A stretch of DNA of 64,000 nucleotides from Oncomelania hupensis (GCA_036898135.1 CM072523.1:34049364-34113363), one strand, 5' to 3'; numbered from the stretch's first letter, positions 13,065 through 27,756 are shown. Numbers and translations are program-made. Notes: generated by a model from the sequence alone, not told the origin.

Positions 13065-13481
13065 CTTTAAGGTACCATGCAATCTCAGTAGAGGAGCTGC
13101 ACACATATTGATACAAAACTTCATTGAGAATTGTACATAACAATCAATTAAATTCCAGCAGCGGAATTGCTGATGTAAGAAATTGATGAACAGAGACTAG
13201 CATGCATACTCAATCTACAGTTCTGTCGACAAAAGTGGAATAAAAATATTTCCACGCGCACCAACAGTAGGATCACCCCAATGTGTTCTACACAATAACA
13301 CTACTCTAATGTTTATGCGAGTCTGCACTCAGGAAAATATAGGAGTGATCCTACAAGGTGTGGTTGAATTCTGTTTTTGCAAGGGCGATGAGACTAGAGG
13401 AAAAGCTAAAAGACGAACTGCGAGACAAGACAATGTTTTGTTCAATGTATTTCAGAACTGTTGAGTAAATAAAAAATATAC

Positions 13482-13551
13482 TGACATATCTCTCTTCTAT
13501 TTGAGCACGCTGTCCTGCGCTGTTCACCTCGGCACTCTTGGTACTGATTTT
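13482..13551 (-). CDS. Candidate small gene, exon 2
   Basis: Acceptor TTTTCCAG, then KISTKSAEVNSAGQRAQIEE, with a possible GTATAT donor after one spare base. Charged and probably helical. Phase 0 entry fits the donor of 14019-14097. It lies inside the large gene 2 intron on the same strand, so it could be a nested gene or an optional exon set; gene 2 phases (1) do not match, favouring a nested gene. Confidence 0.3.
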
Positions 13552-14018
13552 CTGGAAAATAAGGATATTGTAACAAAATAATTTGATTTTCATCTCGGCG
13601 CTAGAATCATAAGTATACATAACTCTTTAAAGTCCACCAAGCTATGAAAGGCAGTGCATGGGTATTCAGTGATGTCGAGCACGTCCTGGGTGACTCCGTT
13701 TGAGACTTACATCAAAATTGACACCTTTCTCAGAGCTTCAACAAACGTCTATGCATCATCATCATCATTCTCCACCTCCTCCTTATCATCAGCGCTCTAA
13801 TCACAATTATGGGACAAATCATCACCACCACACCATCATCACCATCAGGATTATTATTATCTGACAAACTTCAAGCTCAATCTACGCTAATACTCTAATT
13901 GACCAATAATTAATATGGTTGTAGAATACAAGGATCTGTATATTGTGCACCTGCACTTTGCTATCAAAATTTTACATGAGCTTTATATACATACATTCAT
14001 ATATAAACACCAACTTAC

Positions 14019-14097
14019 TGCTGCGTCAACTTCCTGCTGTTTCAAAAAAGCGAACACGCTTGCAGCAGTTTGAAATGCCATTGTGGGTACTATAGAT
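14019..14097 (-). CDS. Candidate small gene, exon 1
   Basis: Strong acceptor-like pyrimidine tract ending TTGTTCCAG and consensus donor GTAAGT flank a block with ATG in good context (CACAATGGC) and reading MAFQTAASVFAFLKQQEVDA, phase 0 at the donor. If the acceptor is used the reading continues upstream, so the start is uncertain. No family recognised. Confidence 0.35.
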
Positions 14098-15471
14098 CTG
14101 GAACAAAAAAGTTTGACACAGTTTAACTAAACACCACAGTGATCTATACATACATAAGGCAATCTCTCTTACTTATTATATGATTGAAGTTGGTTTCAAA
14201 GCAGACAATAGCTTTGATATCCCCATTTACGGTCAGCTCACAATTGCGGAAACATACGCTTTGCAGACGTCATACTAGCTTGATGACGAAAATTTTTCTA
14301 CCTCCAGCGTCTATGCAATTGTCCCATCTTTTTTTGTGTAGGTTTTTAGGTACATAACAATATATTTTAGCAATCAATTTTGTATAATTTTGTTTACCGG
14401 TTCGTGGACTGTCATCCGAAACTTTACTTAATAGTTTAGGACAAATTTTATCACAATTAAAGAAAATGCGAGTTCGTCAGCAAATGCCAACACACCGACC
14501 GCAAATGCCGACCGCTACCCTTTGTTCATTGTGACCCATGTTTTGGAAATGAAATGTAACTGCCACTAACTGAAACACATCCAGACATGTAGAACAGTCT
14601 GATGGTTGAAACACAAATATCAGTCATGTGGGCAGTTATTATCGGGTAATGTACACCAAACCCATGAGGTAAACTAAACTGTCCGCAAATGGGGATACAT
14701 ACCCTAACAAAACGCTTGACCCAACCAACATGAAACAGCATTTCAAATTCAGTAACTGCTTTGTCGACAGCAGTAAATTATCTTTCGAAACTGCTGCTCA
14801 CGTCAATATTTTCTTATTAGATCTACCGGCATAAAATATGTTTTTCAAATGGTTGTTGTTGCATCAAGTTTTATTCATCAGATCTACCATCAAACAATAC
14901 AGTAGATTCATCACCCTGCAGAATAACACTGGCTTCCACCACATCAGTCAAGACTGATCGGTTGTTCTAAACAAGAGTTAATACTTCTTGAAGATAAAAA
15001 CGCATAGAAAAGTTTCATTTTTTCTTATAGAAAAATTATACATACATACCTTTTTTTGTAGAATCGCAGACTAAACAATAGAAATTATGGTGAACGATAG
15101 AATAAAAGACGCGTTCTGATTGCTTACAGAAAAACCTTAACACTATATCGCATCACTGATTGGATAATGGACATGATGCTTTCTGTCGTATAATTTTACA
15201 CCCACGATCGCAAAGAAGCAAGTCCCGCGAAACTCGAAAGGCAAAAGCTGAAGGACTTGCTGCTATCTGCCAGATTATTCCCTTCCTTGCAAATTTTTAA
15301 ACGGACTTACTTCTTTAAAACTCTGAAACTATATGTTGTACAAACTTGAAATTTACTCATAAGATGCGCTCGCGTTTGGTGTTAATGTTGAACTAAAAAA
15401 GTCATTTTTGATAAAAGGTGGACTTGCTGCCTTCTGCCAATGCACGGCAGAATGGGTAACATTACACATGT
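14098..15471. other. Intronic stretch, nothing recognised
   Basis: AT-rich unique-looking sequence. Small open frames (for example 14526-14741 minus) have no domain and no splice support. Confidence 0.5.
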
Positions 15472-15713
15472 GGCGTGCCCCTAGCACCCCCATGAGAATG
15501 GTCGTAAAATCAATTAACTATGCCTTCAAGTCATACATATTCATCTTTTTGACTTTTACGATCAGCACTAAAATTCTCTTCTCTTTGGCATGCCCCTAGC
15601 ACCCCATGAGAATGGTCGTAAAATCAATTAACTATGCCTTCAAGTCATACATATTCATCTTTTTGACTTTTACGATCAGCACTAAAATTCTGTTATCTTT
15701 GGCGTGCCCCTAG
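15472..15713. repeat. 117-bp minisatellite, about two copies
   Basis: The unit starting GCGTGCCCCTAGCACC and running to CTAAAATTCTNTT is repeated in direct tandem at 15472-15588 and 15589-15705 with very few differences; a third copy breaks off after the first ~25 bases. Confidence 0.85.
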
Positions 15714-16018
15714 CACCCCTGTGAGAATAGTTTGTGCAACCTATCATCTGAGACACTGCTTTTTGCCTCAGCCAGATGATATAGGCATAATTATTGATGA
15801 ATAAAAATAATATAGTTATGCGTGCAAGCGCGTGTGGGTGTGTGTCCCACACAAGCTCATAGTCATGTCTTTGCCACTATTCATAAATAATAATAAATAT
15901 CTCATAATCATTCTTTCTTCTATGGCTTTCCACATATATAAAATCAATTATCAGCCCACATCAAAAGAGGCAATCTCCAAACCATAACAAACTCATCATA
16001 AAAAACTCATAAAACTCT

Positions 16019-16100
16019 AGGCTCTTAACACCAACCCAGCACACATGACCACACATGACCGCACATGACCTCACATGACCTCACCATGACGTCACCAGGA
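16019..16100. repeat. Short CACATGACC tandem repeat
   Basis: Five to six copies of a 10-bp CACATGACC-type unit, changing gradually into CACCATGACGT and CACCAGGACGT. Confidence 0.7.
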
Positions 16101-16369
16101 CGTCAGCAGCTAAAAATAAAATACCAGTCGGTTGACAGACCATTATACTACTATTAAGCATTTCTGAAATTGAGCCAAATGATACTTTAAAACCCGAGAA
16201 CAAATATAAATTTTATGTGACCAAGCACCGTGATCAGTCTCTTACATCACTTTGGAATTTTGGTAAAAGAGCGTTCGATAGAGGTAGCGTACCGCCCCAT
16301 CTATCTATAAGTCTTACCCCCTAGTAAGATAAACGTATCTTCCCCAGAATATCATTACAGACGGACAGG

Positions 16370-18300
<1,931 letters not shown>

Positions 18301-18400
18301 GACAACTAATTACATTACATAGCTGTACATTACATTACATTACATTACATTACATTAAAATTCAAAGCGTAAGTAAAAGAAAAAAATAAAAAGAACTTAC

Positions 18401-19114
18401 ACTCCACAATGATAGATGCAGTACATATTTCTGATTCTGCTAGTTCACCCATAATGTGGCCAGTGTCCCCACATGTCGCTTGGTCAATGGTTAGCATAGT
18501 TGTCATGTGATCCAAACATCCACTATACGTCCATTCTGTGATACTCCTCTCTGCTGGAAGTTCAGTCCCATTGTGCAACAATCGCACTTTGTCAGGACAA
18601 CCACGCTTTTGTGTCCAGAGGAACGATATTGTCACTTGGCTCCCTTTTGCCACAACAACGTCAGACGTAGAACTGCGAGTGTTCTTGCAGGCACGGCGTT
18701 GGAGAAGCCTACCGTTCACAGCAACGCTGAGATCCACAAACTTGGACATTAACTGTGCTATAATACTAATAGCCCTGTTTGTCAAGTTATGTGTTGTTGT
18801 TGCTGTTACTTCCATGCTACAGCTTTCCGTCAAAGAAAAATCAAAGACTATTTTCGTGGAGCCCTTGCTGCAAGGGCACAGTGAATGTCCCGGATCTTGT
18901 TTCAGATGGCAGTCTTTATTGTCAACAGAACTGCACGGTTCTTGGGACTCCTGTGCAATCTTCAAAGAAAGGCTACAAGAACTGGACCAGCACACATTTA
19001 CGAAAGGTCCAATCTCACCCTTGTTATAGGTAATCAATGGTCTCCACATACGCTCCATACATATTTCGAAGTTTTGGAAACTTTTGAAAACGAGTGTCGA
19101 ATTGTCGTCATTAC
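18401..19114 (-). CDS. Gene 2: large extracellular exon, Cys-rich with Ig-like end
   Basis: 714-bp exon (acceptor TTACTTTGCAG, donor GTAAGT), open throughout. It encodes about 238 residues with some 18 cysteines and sites such as NST, NLT and NGT for N-glycosylation. The last ~90 residues (GSQVTISFLW ... LTIDQATCGDTG ... ICTASIIVE) have the spacing of an Ig-type domain; the first part (CWSSSCSLSLK ... CSMEVTATTT) may be another Ig-like unit. Both phases are 1 and match exon 23141-23309 upstream and exon 8850-9006 downstream. I recognise no exact family; an extracellular ligand-binding role is inference. Confidence 0.75.
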
Positions 19115-19644
19115 CTGCAAAGTAAAACGTTAACAAGAGAGTTAAATTCAATTATTACTATTTGGCCATAGCAGCAAATACTAGATTCCTTTCTTTTAGA
19201 AAAGCGCAGATTAGAACTAGAAGAGGAAGATTATATGTTTTTGTGTTTGGTGCATGTAAGTAAAACCTGCTGCTGCTCCTCCATCTTCCTCTCTCTTTCT
19301 CACGTTTCTGTAGGAGGAACAACGAAGCTTAACGTCCTATTGCATCAGCGTCAAGGACGATCACCACGTCGCCACCCTGACAACAATGATTATCATCATC
19401 ATATCAAAGATGAGATCCTACGGATCTCTTCTCACGTTTCTGAACATGCATCAGACACAGTACACAAATAATTTGCCGAAATAAAATCTTGTGAAACATC
19501 CTGCATACATAACAACACTTTTAATACTCCTACTCTCTTCTGGCTCACATATAATCATGCAACAAACTTTTGATATAAAAAGTTAAATTGTTTTTATTGC
19601 ATTTTGTTATTGGAGTTGTTGAGAAGAAGAGATTAGTAAATGTG
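19115..19644. other. Gene 2 intron 1, unassigned part
   Basis: No gene or clear repeat. An open frame at 19235-19471 (plus) lacks any domain. Confidence 0.5.
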
Positions 19645-19649
19645 CATTG

Positions 19650-20492
19650 TATGGGGCGCCATGTGTCCATTTATTCTATGTGACCATTCTATACATAGAA
19701 TAAATTATATGCACATAGAAAGCATTCTATGCACACAAAAAGCATTCATTAGTTGAAATTCCATTTATAAAAAAGAAACCAATATTGTAAGTCATAGAAT
19801 AAAATTCTTTGTATAGAATAACATTCTATAATATAGTGTAAAATTCTATGTCCATAATAAAATTCTATGTATAGAATAACATTTTATTATAGAGAATAAG
19901 GTTCTATGTATGTAATACAATTCTATATTATAGAATGCACTTGTATGCATAGAATTATATTCTATAACATAGAATGAATTCTATTACAAAGAATGAATTC
20001 TATAACATAGAATTTATTCTATGTGCATAGAATTCATTCTATAACATAGAATAAATTCTTTAACATAAAATAAATTGCATGACATAGAATGAATTCTATA
20101 CGCATAGAATTCATTCTATAACATAGAATGAATTCTATGTGCATAGAATAAATTGTATAACATAGAATGAATTCTATAATAAAGAATGAATTCTATATGC
20201 ATAGAATGAATTTTATAGCATAGAATAAATTCTATGACATAGAATTCATTCTATGACATAGAATTCATTCTATGACATAGAATTCATTCTATAGGCATAG
20301 AATGAATAGTATAACATAGAAATGAATAAGATGACATAGAATTCATTCTATGACATAGAATTAATTCTATAACATAGAATGAATTCTATAGCATAGAATG
20401 AATTCTATGTTACAGAATGAATTCTATGTCATAGCATTCATTCTATGCTATAGAATGATCACATAGAATAAATGGACACATGGCGCCCCATA
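19650..20492. mobile_element. Inverted-repeat element filled with a palindromic tandem array
   Basis: 843 bp bounded by matching terminal inverted repeats of about 45 bp (TATGGGGCGCCATGTGTCC outward on each side, continuing into ATTTATTCTATGTGA). Identical flanking 5-mers CATTG at 19645-19649 and 20493-20497 look like a target duplication. The interior is almost only imperfect units of the self-complementary motif ATAGAATGAATTCTAT, spaced about 20-23 bp, in some 35 copies. No coding sequence. Probably a non-autonomous DNA transposon (MITE or foldback type) of unknown superfamily. Confidence 0.8.
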
Positions 20493-20934
20493 CATTGTGA
20501 TATTGTTACGATTGAGACGCGTACGATAGATCCGATTTTGTTTTGCAAAGCATGCAAAGATAGCGTGATTTTATTTTGCGCTGTTGCTAGAAGAAGCTTT
20601 GTTTACTTCAATGTTGATAATTTTCGTTGGTCGATATTGTTGAAAAATTGCTGGAATTACTTGTTTGTTATCGATCGAAGCTTCCAGCTTCCAGATATTA
20701 CGAGTAACTTCTGCTCGAATCATGTACATTCGTAAACATTGTCTGACGTAAGACAGTTCAGGTGATGAGTTTTTTTTTTTTTTTTTTTTTAAGATTGGGT
20801 GTTATTGCGTCATGCTGGAATGTTCGAATTTGTTACCGATTGCACTGTCTGCTTGTAGAGATGACCCATGTAGTAATTGTCGGAAATCGATCTCGTATGC
20901 AGTTGTTGATGTTTCCTGAATAAAGTTGGAAAAC

Positions 20935-22172
20935 CTTTTTGCTAAGTGTGACATTGGTATCACATCAGTTTCAGTTCTTCCATTAACACCATTGATTCCA
21001 CCATCGGAGCATTTATGTGCACATATTGATATTGACTATAGCCAAACTAAGAAAGAGGATAATCCTAATTTATTAGTTACTGAGGTAAAAAAAATCATAT
21101 TGAAAGTAATTACAAAAACCAAATGCAGATTTTTACTGATGGATCAGTTTTAGATTCTTTGGATAGTGGATCAGCATATATTATACCTGAAATAAATATC
21201 AAAAGATCATATTATTTAGGAAAGGGATTTTCTATATTTACAGCTGAGCTTTATGCTATTTTAATGGCTTTAAATTTCATTATGAGGTCACCTTTAGAAT
21301 TATTTGGTATATTAGTATGTGTTGATTCAAAAGCGGTTCTGTATGCATTAAAACAGTGGAACTGTAAAGATAGAAGGGAGTTTATCTATGAACTTAAACA
21401 TATGATACATTGTGTGATTTCTAGAGGAATAAATATTGATTTCTGTTGGGTACCATCACATTGCGGAATTCATTGGAATGAGGTATGTGACAGATTAGCT
21501 AAGGAGGGAGCACAAAGGTCGTCAGTTTCTATAATAATAACAAATTTGAATATGTGCAATCATGAAATGTTTTCGTTACTAGAAAAGGAAGTTTATCATG
21601 ATAATAACATTAAAAATATATCTCTACTGAATTGTTCAAGACCACTTTCTAAATTAATATATAAATTAAGAATGAACGCATGGAACACTAAATATTCTGC
21701 TGATGTTAAATGTATATGTAATACAAGACTATCAGTACATCACCTTCTCTTTGAATGCTCAGTTTTAACAGACATATTCAAAGTAAATGGACATAGCATA
21801 ACTGAATATGGACATTCAGTAGACATGGTTCTATATCATCCAAATGTTAGACATTGTGAAAGTTATTGCTAAATCTCCTGTTGGTAGACTCTTATAGCGT
21901 GTTTGTTTTGAAATTATGTTTTGAAATAGTTAAAGTGATTTAAAAGTTACATTTTCAATGTCTAATATCACCTAAATGTGTCATCAAAATGTTACAGACG
22001 TGGTAAAAGTAATTGCTAAATCCCCTTTTGGTAGACTCTTATAGACTGTTTGTTTAGAAATTATGTTTTGAAATAGTTAAAGTGTTTTAAAAGTTACATT
22101 TTCAATGTCTAATATCACCTAAATGTGTGAACAGACATTAAATTAAAGATTGATTGATTGATTTATTGACTT
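20935..22172 (+). mobile_element. 5'-truncated LINE, RNase H-bearing 3' end
   Basis: It is inserted into the family D LTR. Coding remnants start near 20940 (frameshift near 21110) and continue as the RNase H frame 21123-21872. The 3' UTR has a tandem duplication with period about 148 bp (copies from 21861 and 22009, starting AGTTATTGCTAAATC and AGTAATTGCTAAATC), and the element ends in GATT repeats (22146-22165). A terminal RNase H is typical of the I/Ingi/LOA group of LINEs; exact clade not determined. Confidence 0.75.
21123..21872 (+). pseudogene. LINE RNase H domain plus C-terminal zinc motif
   Basis: RNase H catalytic segments in order: FTDGSV (D), FTAELYAILMAL (E), VCVDSKAVLYAL (D), and WVPSHCGI with CDRLAKEGA (H and final D). 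C-terminal CICNTRLSVHHLLFEC resembles the CCHC motif at the end of such LINE ORF2 proteins. Frame is open for 249 codons but the reverse transcriptase is missing, so it is a dead fragment. Confidence 0.8.
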
Positions 22173-22692
22173 TATACAACGACGCCTGCTTTGTTGCTGA
22201 GTGAACAAGTTGCATGGATAAACGAATTCAAGTTACACATATTAAGACTCAAGCATCTGGGCTGAATCCACTATTGATAAAATAACGTGCAACAAATATA
22301 TCAACAACCTTTTGTTTTTAACCTCTTATAATGAATGATAATTTCAATTATCCATTTATTTATTTACTTCTAACTTTAATTTTTAATTGACACTGAAACA
22401 GTAGATATATATTACTTGCCGATTTTACCAGCCTTGTGTGCCTTTGTATTAAACTACAACAACATATTATGATGTTATTAATCACTTCATCAAACATCAA
22501 AATAGACTTATTAATCTTATAATAGAAAGAAATTCACAAATAATTTCTTATTAAAAATCCCTCATGTAGTGTTTTTCCCTTTCTGAATTACTTTCTGTAA
22601 TTTACAAACATAATGAACGATAGATTTGCCACACAAAACAGGGAATACTGAAGTCTCCCTCCATCGAGTTTTTTCCCCATCCTCCCACTCCC

Positions 22693-23096
<404 letters not shown>

Positions 23097-23140
23097 CACT
23101 CCTCTCTCTACATGTTCAATTACTTATGTTAATTATTTAC

Positions 23141-23309
23141 CACGTGGAATACAAGCAACACTCTTACAGCTAGACCAACGCAGTAAACTAGACCAGATTG
23201 GAATGACATCAACAGATGATGAATTCTCAGATGACACGGCAGAGCACAGACCACACCGAATCAGGATCAACAACGAGAACAGCACATGAGTGAAGGCGGA
23301 CTCCATCAT
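23141..23309 (-). CDS. Gene 2: first coding exon, signal peptide
   Basis: Minus-strand ATG at 23309 (a second in-frame ATG with weaker spacing needs is adjacent) gives MMESAFTHVLFSLLILIRCG, a typical signal peptide with hydrophobic core and likely cleavage around CSA, followed by a Ser-rich mature start. The exon ends in CCACGTG before a GTAAAT donor, phase 1, which matches the GT AAT start of exon 18401-19114. This places gene 2 as secreted or membrane-bound. Promoter elements were not identified. Confidence 0.7.
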
Positions 23310-24481
23310 TGACAATTTTGATTTTCCACGCTAGAGCACCAACAATAAATGTTGCCAGACTCAAGTAACTAAAGAAGTTATGATCTAGACATTAATATAT
23401 TCAGACCTCACCGCTACACTGGTCACAACTCACAACTACAGAAAACGCCAGTTTGTCCTTACCCAGTGACAGTGAGGCAATAATATCATTCTTCTAAGAA
23501 CACAATTGTCAAGGGGGCAGACACTGGTTGGATGAGGCGGGGGATGAGAGCTTTATAAACAATTCTAACTTTGTTTTCAGTCTGACTTGACTAGTTTCTC
23601 TCTAAGTTTCTCAATAGATGTAGGTCCTTTGTAGTTTCACGCTGTTATGAACACAATTTGTAACAAAGACAAGGAAATAATTGATTTAGTTTTAGGTCAA
23701 AAGCTTAACGTTTTGGGCGAGGTAGGTTCGTAAATATTGCTGTTATTGAATTCAATGTATGCAGTTGAATTTCCAGTTCAAAGTTACAAAGTTTAGATTT
23801 GAGGAAAAAAAAAATAATACGATGTAACAAATTAGTTATACAATCTACGATATTAACAAGAACTCGTATTCTATAGTTTGTGATAGACTATATTTCTCAA
23901 AATTGTGACTGTATGAAAGTAAAACAACAATTCATCCCTTTTTCAGCTCTTATCTGTTTGAAATTTCATGCTTACAATTGTAGTGGGATCGGAAACTTTG
24001 CTTTAAAAAAAACAGTAAAGGGAACGCATTGTCAATTGTAATTTTATTTTTTGTAGTTAAAGTGCGTCCGATATTAAGATTTTAAAATAAATTGTTTAAC
24101 ATGATTGTACTGTCTAAATCTCGCTAAGACTTGACTATATGCTTGGTCATACATTTTTGGTGTTCAGATTTGGCGAAGCTGAAACCTAAACTTCGTGTCC
24201 GAACATCCAAAAGGTTGTATGTTTCGGTGAATTACCGCTTTTACAATAAATAATTATACAGGCGCGGAAAACATGGATTTATGTGTGCGTGACTAGACCC
24301 AATTACAGCGTCATCAGACTTCCTGTGGCTGTTTCTATGTGACTTGGAACTCGACCTGTTGTATCGTTTGACGTGTAATGACTGCATAGTAGGGAACTTG
24401 CAACGTTGCTTTATTATATGATCGGAATGTCGTTTTAAGCTGCGTACGTACACGCTTATTTGAGAACTTTCACTTTAACTG
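23310..24481. other. Upstream region of gene 2
   Basis: No gene. The part 23.73-23.96 kb is a diverged duplicate of 26.34-26.56 kb (shared GAATTTCCAGNTCNAAGTTA block and AT-rich follow-up). A minus open frame at 24241-24453 has no domain. Confidence 0.5.
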
Positions 24482-24660
24482 CGGCAGGGATAACTCAGCG
24501 GTCAGGACGCACGCCTTGTGTACGCACGTCTTGGGTGACGTGGGTTTCAATCCTAACTTCAGCAAACTATAGTGTGCATGCTGGATATTACGGGCCATCG
24601 TCTTGAGAAGCTCTCTGATATTGTAAGTGCGCTATATAAGAACAATCCCTTTCCCTTTAT
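24482..24660 (+). mobile_element. tRNA-derived SINE
   Basis: Pol III A-box-like TAACTCAGCGGTCAGGAC (24491-24508) and B-box-like GGGTTTCAATCCTA (24542-24555) at tRNA spacing, followed by a non-tRNA body ending in AAGTGCGCTATATAAGAAC. Not a functional tRNA. Similar inverted tail sequence (TTTATATAGCGCAC) occurs twice at 27.83-27.90 kb. Confidence 0.7.
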
Positions 24661-24777
24661 TTACACTGTAACTGGTTTCATACTCTTCCATACTTTCAAC
24701 CTTAGTCTTCGCTAACTACGGCTCTCTATAATTATGTCCGGGAACATGAGTAACTTTAAAATCATGTCGTCGTCGCA

Positions 24778-24810
24778 GTCATCATCATCATCATCATCAT
24801 CATCATCAAT
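24778..24810. repeat. (ATC)n microsatellite
   Basis: About ten ATC/TCA units directly seen. Confidence 0.9.
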
Positions 24811-24825
24811 GACTTATGTACTATA

Positions 24826-25283
24826 CTGTCCTATCCTATCCCGTAACTCGGAGGTCGTATTGGCACCACAGATGATCGTTTAACCAGCCTACTCCACCTT
24901 TCTCTGTCCTCAGCAAACCTCATGGCTTCGCTCAGTGTCAAACAAGTTCATTCTCGAATGTTGTCCTCCCACCTCTTTTTCGGTCTCCCTCTTCTTCTAC
25001 CTCCTTGCACTGTACCTTGCAGGATGGTCTTTGCAAGGCCTGACGATCTGGTGACATGGCCATACCATCGGAGTTTCCGTTTCTTCACCACTATGAGCAG
25101 GTCATCGTGTTGTCCAATGGCTTGTGTGATGGTCTGTCGGACTTCGTCGTTGGTGATGTGCTGGGTATAGGAAATGCCCAGAAGTCTTCTGTAGCACCTC
25201 ATCTCCATGCTTTATTTCTTCGTTGTGGATCTGCTGTGAGGGTCCATGTTTCACAAGCGTATAGGAACATGGAAATGACAAGG
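24826..25283 (-). mobile_element. 5'-truncated copy of the RTE-like LINE
   Basis: Minus strand encodes MRCYRRLLGISYTQHITNDE, LRWYGHVTRSSG and GGRRRGRPKKRWEDNI, the C-terminal end of the LINE ORF2 also seen at 38.5-39.1 kb. It ends in the GGATA tail at 24828-24840. Flanks GACTTATGTACTAT (left) and GACTTATATACTAT (right) form an imperfect 14-bp target duplication, as expected for target-primed insertion. Confidence 0.8.
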
Positions 25284-26745
25284 GACTTATATACTATGGT
25301 GGTTTTTTGTGCTAAACCTTTTCTAGAGACAACAACATCCGAGTTTAAAGAAATTTTGATTTATGCAGTGGACATTTAAAGTAAAGAGTCCTCTATTGTT
25401 AATATTACATTGTACTCCTACATCAGCAGCCTGCCCTATGGCTTATGTAAAGCTATTTTCGTAGCATGGTCGGAATCAGTGGGTAAATTATAATACAATG
25501 TGTGATCAAATTTGGTAACAAAGCATTTTATTTTCATTTCTCTATTGCATTAAGAATATGTACAGGTCCCTGACAGAAATACCGTAGACAGAGTTAAACT
25601 TTCCAACTTTTCAAACACACAGTCATAATATTATTTTCTTTATTTTAGAAAGGTTAATAAATAAAACAGTTAATTAACTTAAAGAATACAGCAATTGCAA
25701 AACAAGCAAGTGAAACCCAATTATGGTAACACAACAACGCCACCAGTTGTTATAATATTTACCAAGCCATTCATAAAGAATGTAAAAATATGTTAAAAAA
25801 TATATATCTTTAAAAACAATCTAAAAAATTTTTTTTAACCAGCTGCAAATTTTTACAAGGAATTTCAATATCTTCACATACACATAAACTTACAAACACA
25901 CACACACACACACACGCATACACACACACGCATATTCACCCACACACACTTACACACACATTGTTGCAAAAGGTTTATTATTTTCTATGCGTTATTTTCA
26001 AATTGTCATTGTCCTATTAATTTGTTGTACATACACTGTTACTCAAGTTTCCTTTCAGTTCATTGGTACAAGAAAGGTTCTGGTCCTGATTTGGCTCGGA
26101 AGAGTCCGCTGGACCTAAAGCAATAACCATGTAATGTAACAAGAAATGTTATGCTTCTGATTCTGAATATTTTCTTTGAGAAATGTACGAAGTAAAATCC
26201 ACCAACAAACCAAACCAGCTAACTTAATAACTAAATTGGGCCAATTGATTCAATGCGTTTTATTTCAAGAAGACAGCCACGTCTCCAAAAACTAGTTTAA
26301 AGATTTGAAGGAGAAAGGAATTTTTTTATTGGCACAATAGTTTTAATTGTGCCTATGTTGATGACCGTGATTAATTTTATGCAGCGGAATTTCCAGGTCT
26401 AAGTTATACAGTTAGTTTCGATAACAATTATTATTAGAGCAACGTACAATGATCTTTTCTGTTGTGGAACAATGTAAAATGTTCACAAGGATCCATATTA
26501 TACAATTCATAACATACTTTAACAGTCCATTATTAATTTTGGAAACGCTTAATACAATGATGGTGGGACGAGAAATATGCTTTGAAAGATCAGTAGGTAG
26601 GTACGCCTACAGTTAGACTTCAATGAACTCATTGTTTCTATTATTCGACAATCAGTAAATTGAAGCTATCCATGACTCACTGCTACATTTCTATATTATT
26701 ATATCCGGATGTGTGAGAAACGAGCACTTTAGTCGGCGGCATCAT
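25284..26745. other. Intergenic stretch with (CA)n and small duplicates
   Basis: (CA)n-type tract at 25893-25960. Segments 25.43-25.63 and 27.05-27.24 kb are diverged duplicates (shared GATCAAATTTNGTA and CAAACACACAG). 26084-26140 is the 3' end of the repeat family seen at 40.55-41.09 kb (TCCTGATTTGGCTCGGAAGA). No gene recognised. Confidence 0.5.
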
Positions 26746-26789
26746 CATCATCTTTGAGTCGGCGGCATCATCATCATCATCATCTGCGA

Positions 26790-26862
<73 letters not shown>
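26746..26862. repeat. (ATC)n microsatellite
   Basis: About 30 ATC units with a short GGCGGC-containing interruption. Its reverse reading gives a poly-methionine frame that is an artefact. Confidence 0.9.
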
Positions 26863-26863
<1 letters not shown>

Positions 26864-27724
26864 CCAGCATCATCAAAATCTTCTTCCTCGCCATCATTAT
26901 AATACGTACTCCAGTGATTAAGAAGAGCTGTTTATATAGATAATAACATAACATTGGAGTTGCAAGCAGTGCACATATTTTAATTCCAGCCTTACTATTT
27001 AACTCTTTAACAATTATATTCATGCTCACTACCTTGGTAGTCGGCTCTATGGCTTGTGTAAATGCCACTCTTGCAACTAGGCCGGAGTACTTTGGCAAAA
27101 TTCAATGGGTGATCAAATTTAGTACCATTAAATCATATCAGTTATCTTCGTTTCTTTTACAATAAGTATTTTAAGGTTTGTGACAGAGGTGCAGCAGAAT
27201 GAGTGACACTTTCTAACTCGTCAAACACACAGCTATATGTTACATCCTTGTATTGAAACCAACCCGTTGTATTACGGAAAGCTCGACCTATAAACCATTC
27301 AGTCTATGCTTAAGACCTCAGCATCTAAAAAAACAAAACAACTGCAACCTCATTACAGGCTACTCACTTTAGACTACTTATTTATTTTTAAATATTATTT
27401 TCAAGATCGACAGTTATATACTTTTAAAATAATATGTTATCCAAATAATCTTCAAACAAAGTGAAGATTTGTACAAGAAGTTTCTATAACGTGACACACA
27501 TGCACACACAAACATAATATTTTGATAAGGGGTTTGGGGTGGAGGGTGGAGTGGGGTCGAAGTGCGAAAGCACGCACGTGAATCAATCCACAGAGAGAAG
27601 TAATCAGCAAACATGTTTAGAGAGCAATATCAAGGGGCATAAACAAATTACATTTCTTTATGTCAAACTAACTAACCAGCTAATCAACTAATATATACAT
27701 CACCATCGGTAATGAGTTATCTTA

Positions 27725-27725
<1 letters not shown>

Positions 27726-27756
<31 letters not shown>

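Larger units (their letters stand above)
20504..22294 (+). mobile_element. Solo LTR of Gypsy family D, split by a LINE
   Basis: It starts TGTTACGATTGAGACG and ends GTGCAACA, collinear with the LTR at 2681-3266 (shared GATAGATCCGAT, GCAGTTGTTGATGT, AATAAAGTTGGAAAAC and GTTGCTGAGTGAACAAGTTG blocks). The LTR body is interrupted between about 20934 and 22172 by a LINE 3' end. Flanks are GATAT and AATAT, so a four-of-five target duplication. It begins only 7 bp beyond the CATTG duplication of the preceding element. Confidence 0.75.

Noticed and set aside
12616..13070. Overlapping frames on both strands as separate genes
   Set aside because: No domains; only the short basic minus frame near 12964-13064 fits a spliced model, and that weakly.
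15472..15713. CRISPR-like direct repeats
   Set aside because: Only two long near-identical tandem units without spacers; eukaryotic minisatellite.
19650..20492. Plain satellite DNA
   Set aside because: Matching long inverted ends and a 5-bp flanking duplication point to an inserted element.
24482..24660. Functional tRNA gene
   Set aside because: Only the A and B boxes are tRNA-like; no cloverleaf with acceptor stem, and a SINE body follows.
26748..27098. Poly-methionine frame
   Set aside because: Translation of an ATC microsatellite.
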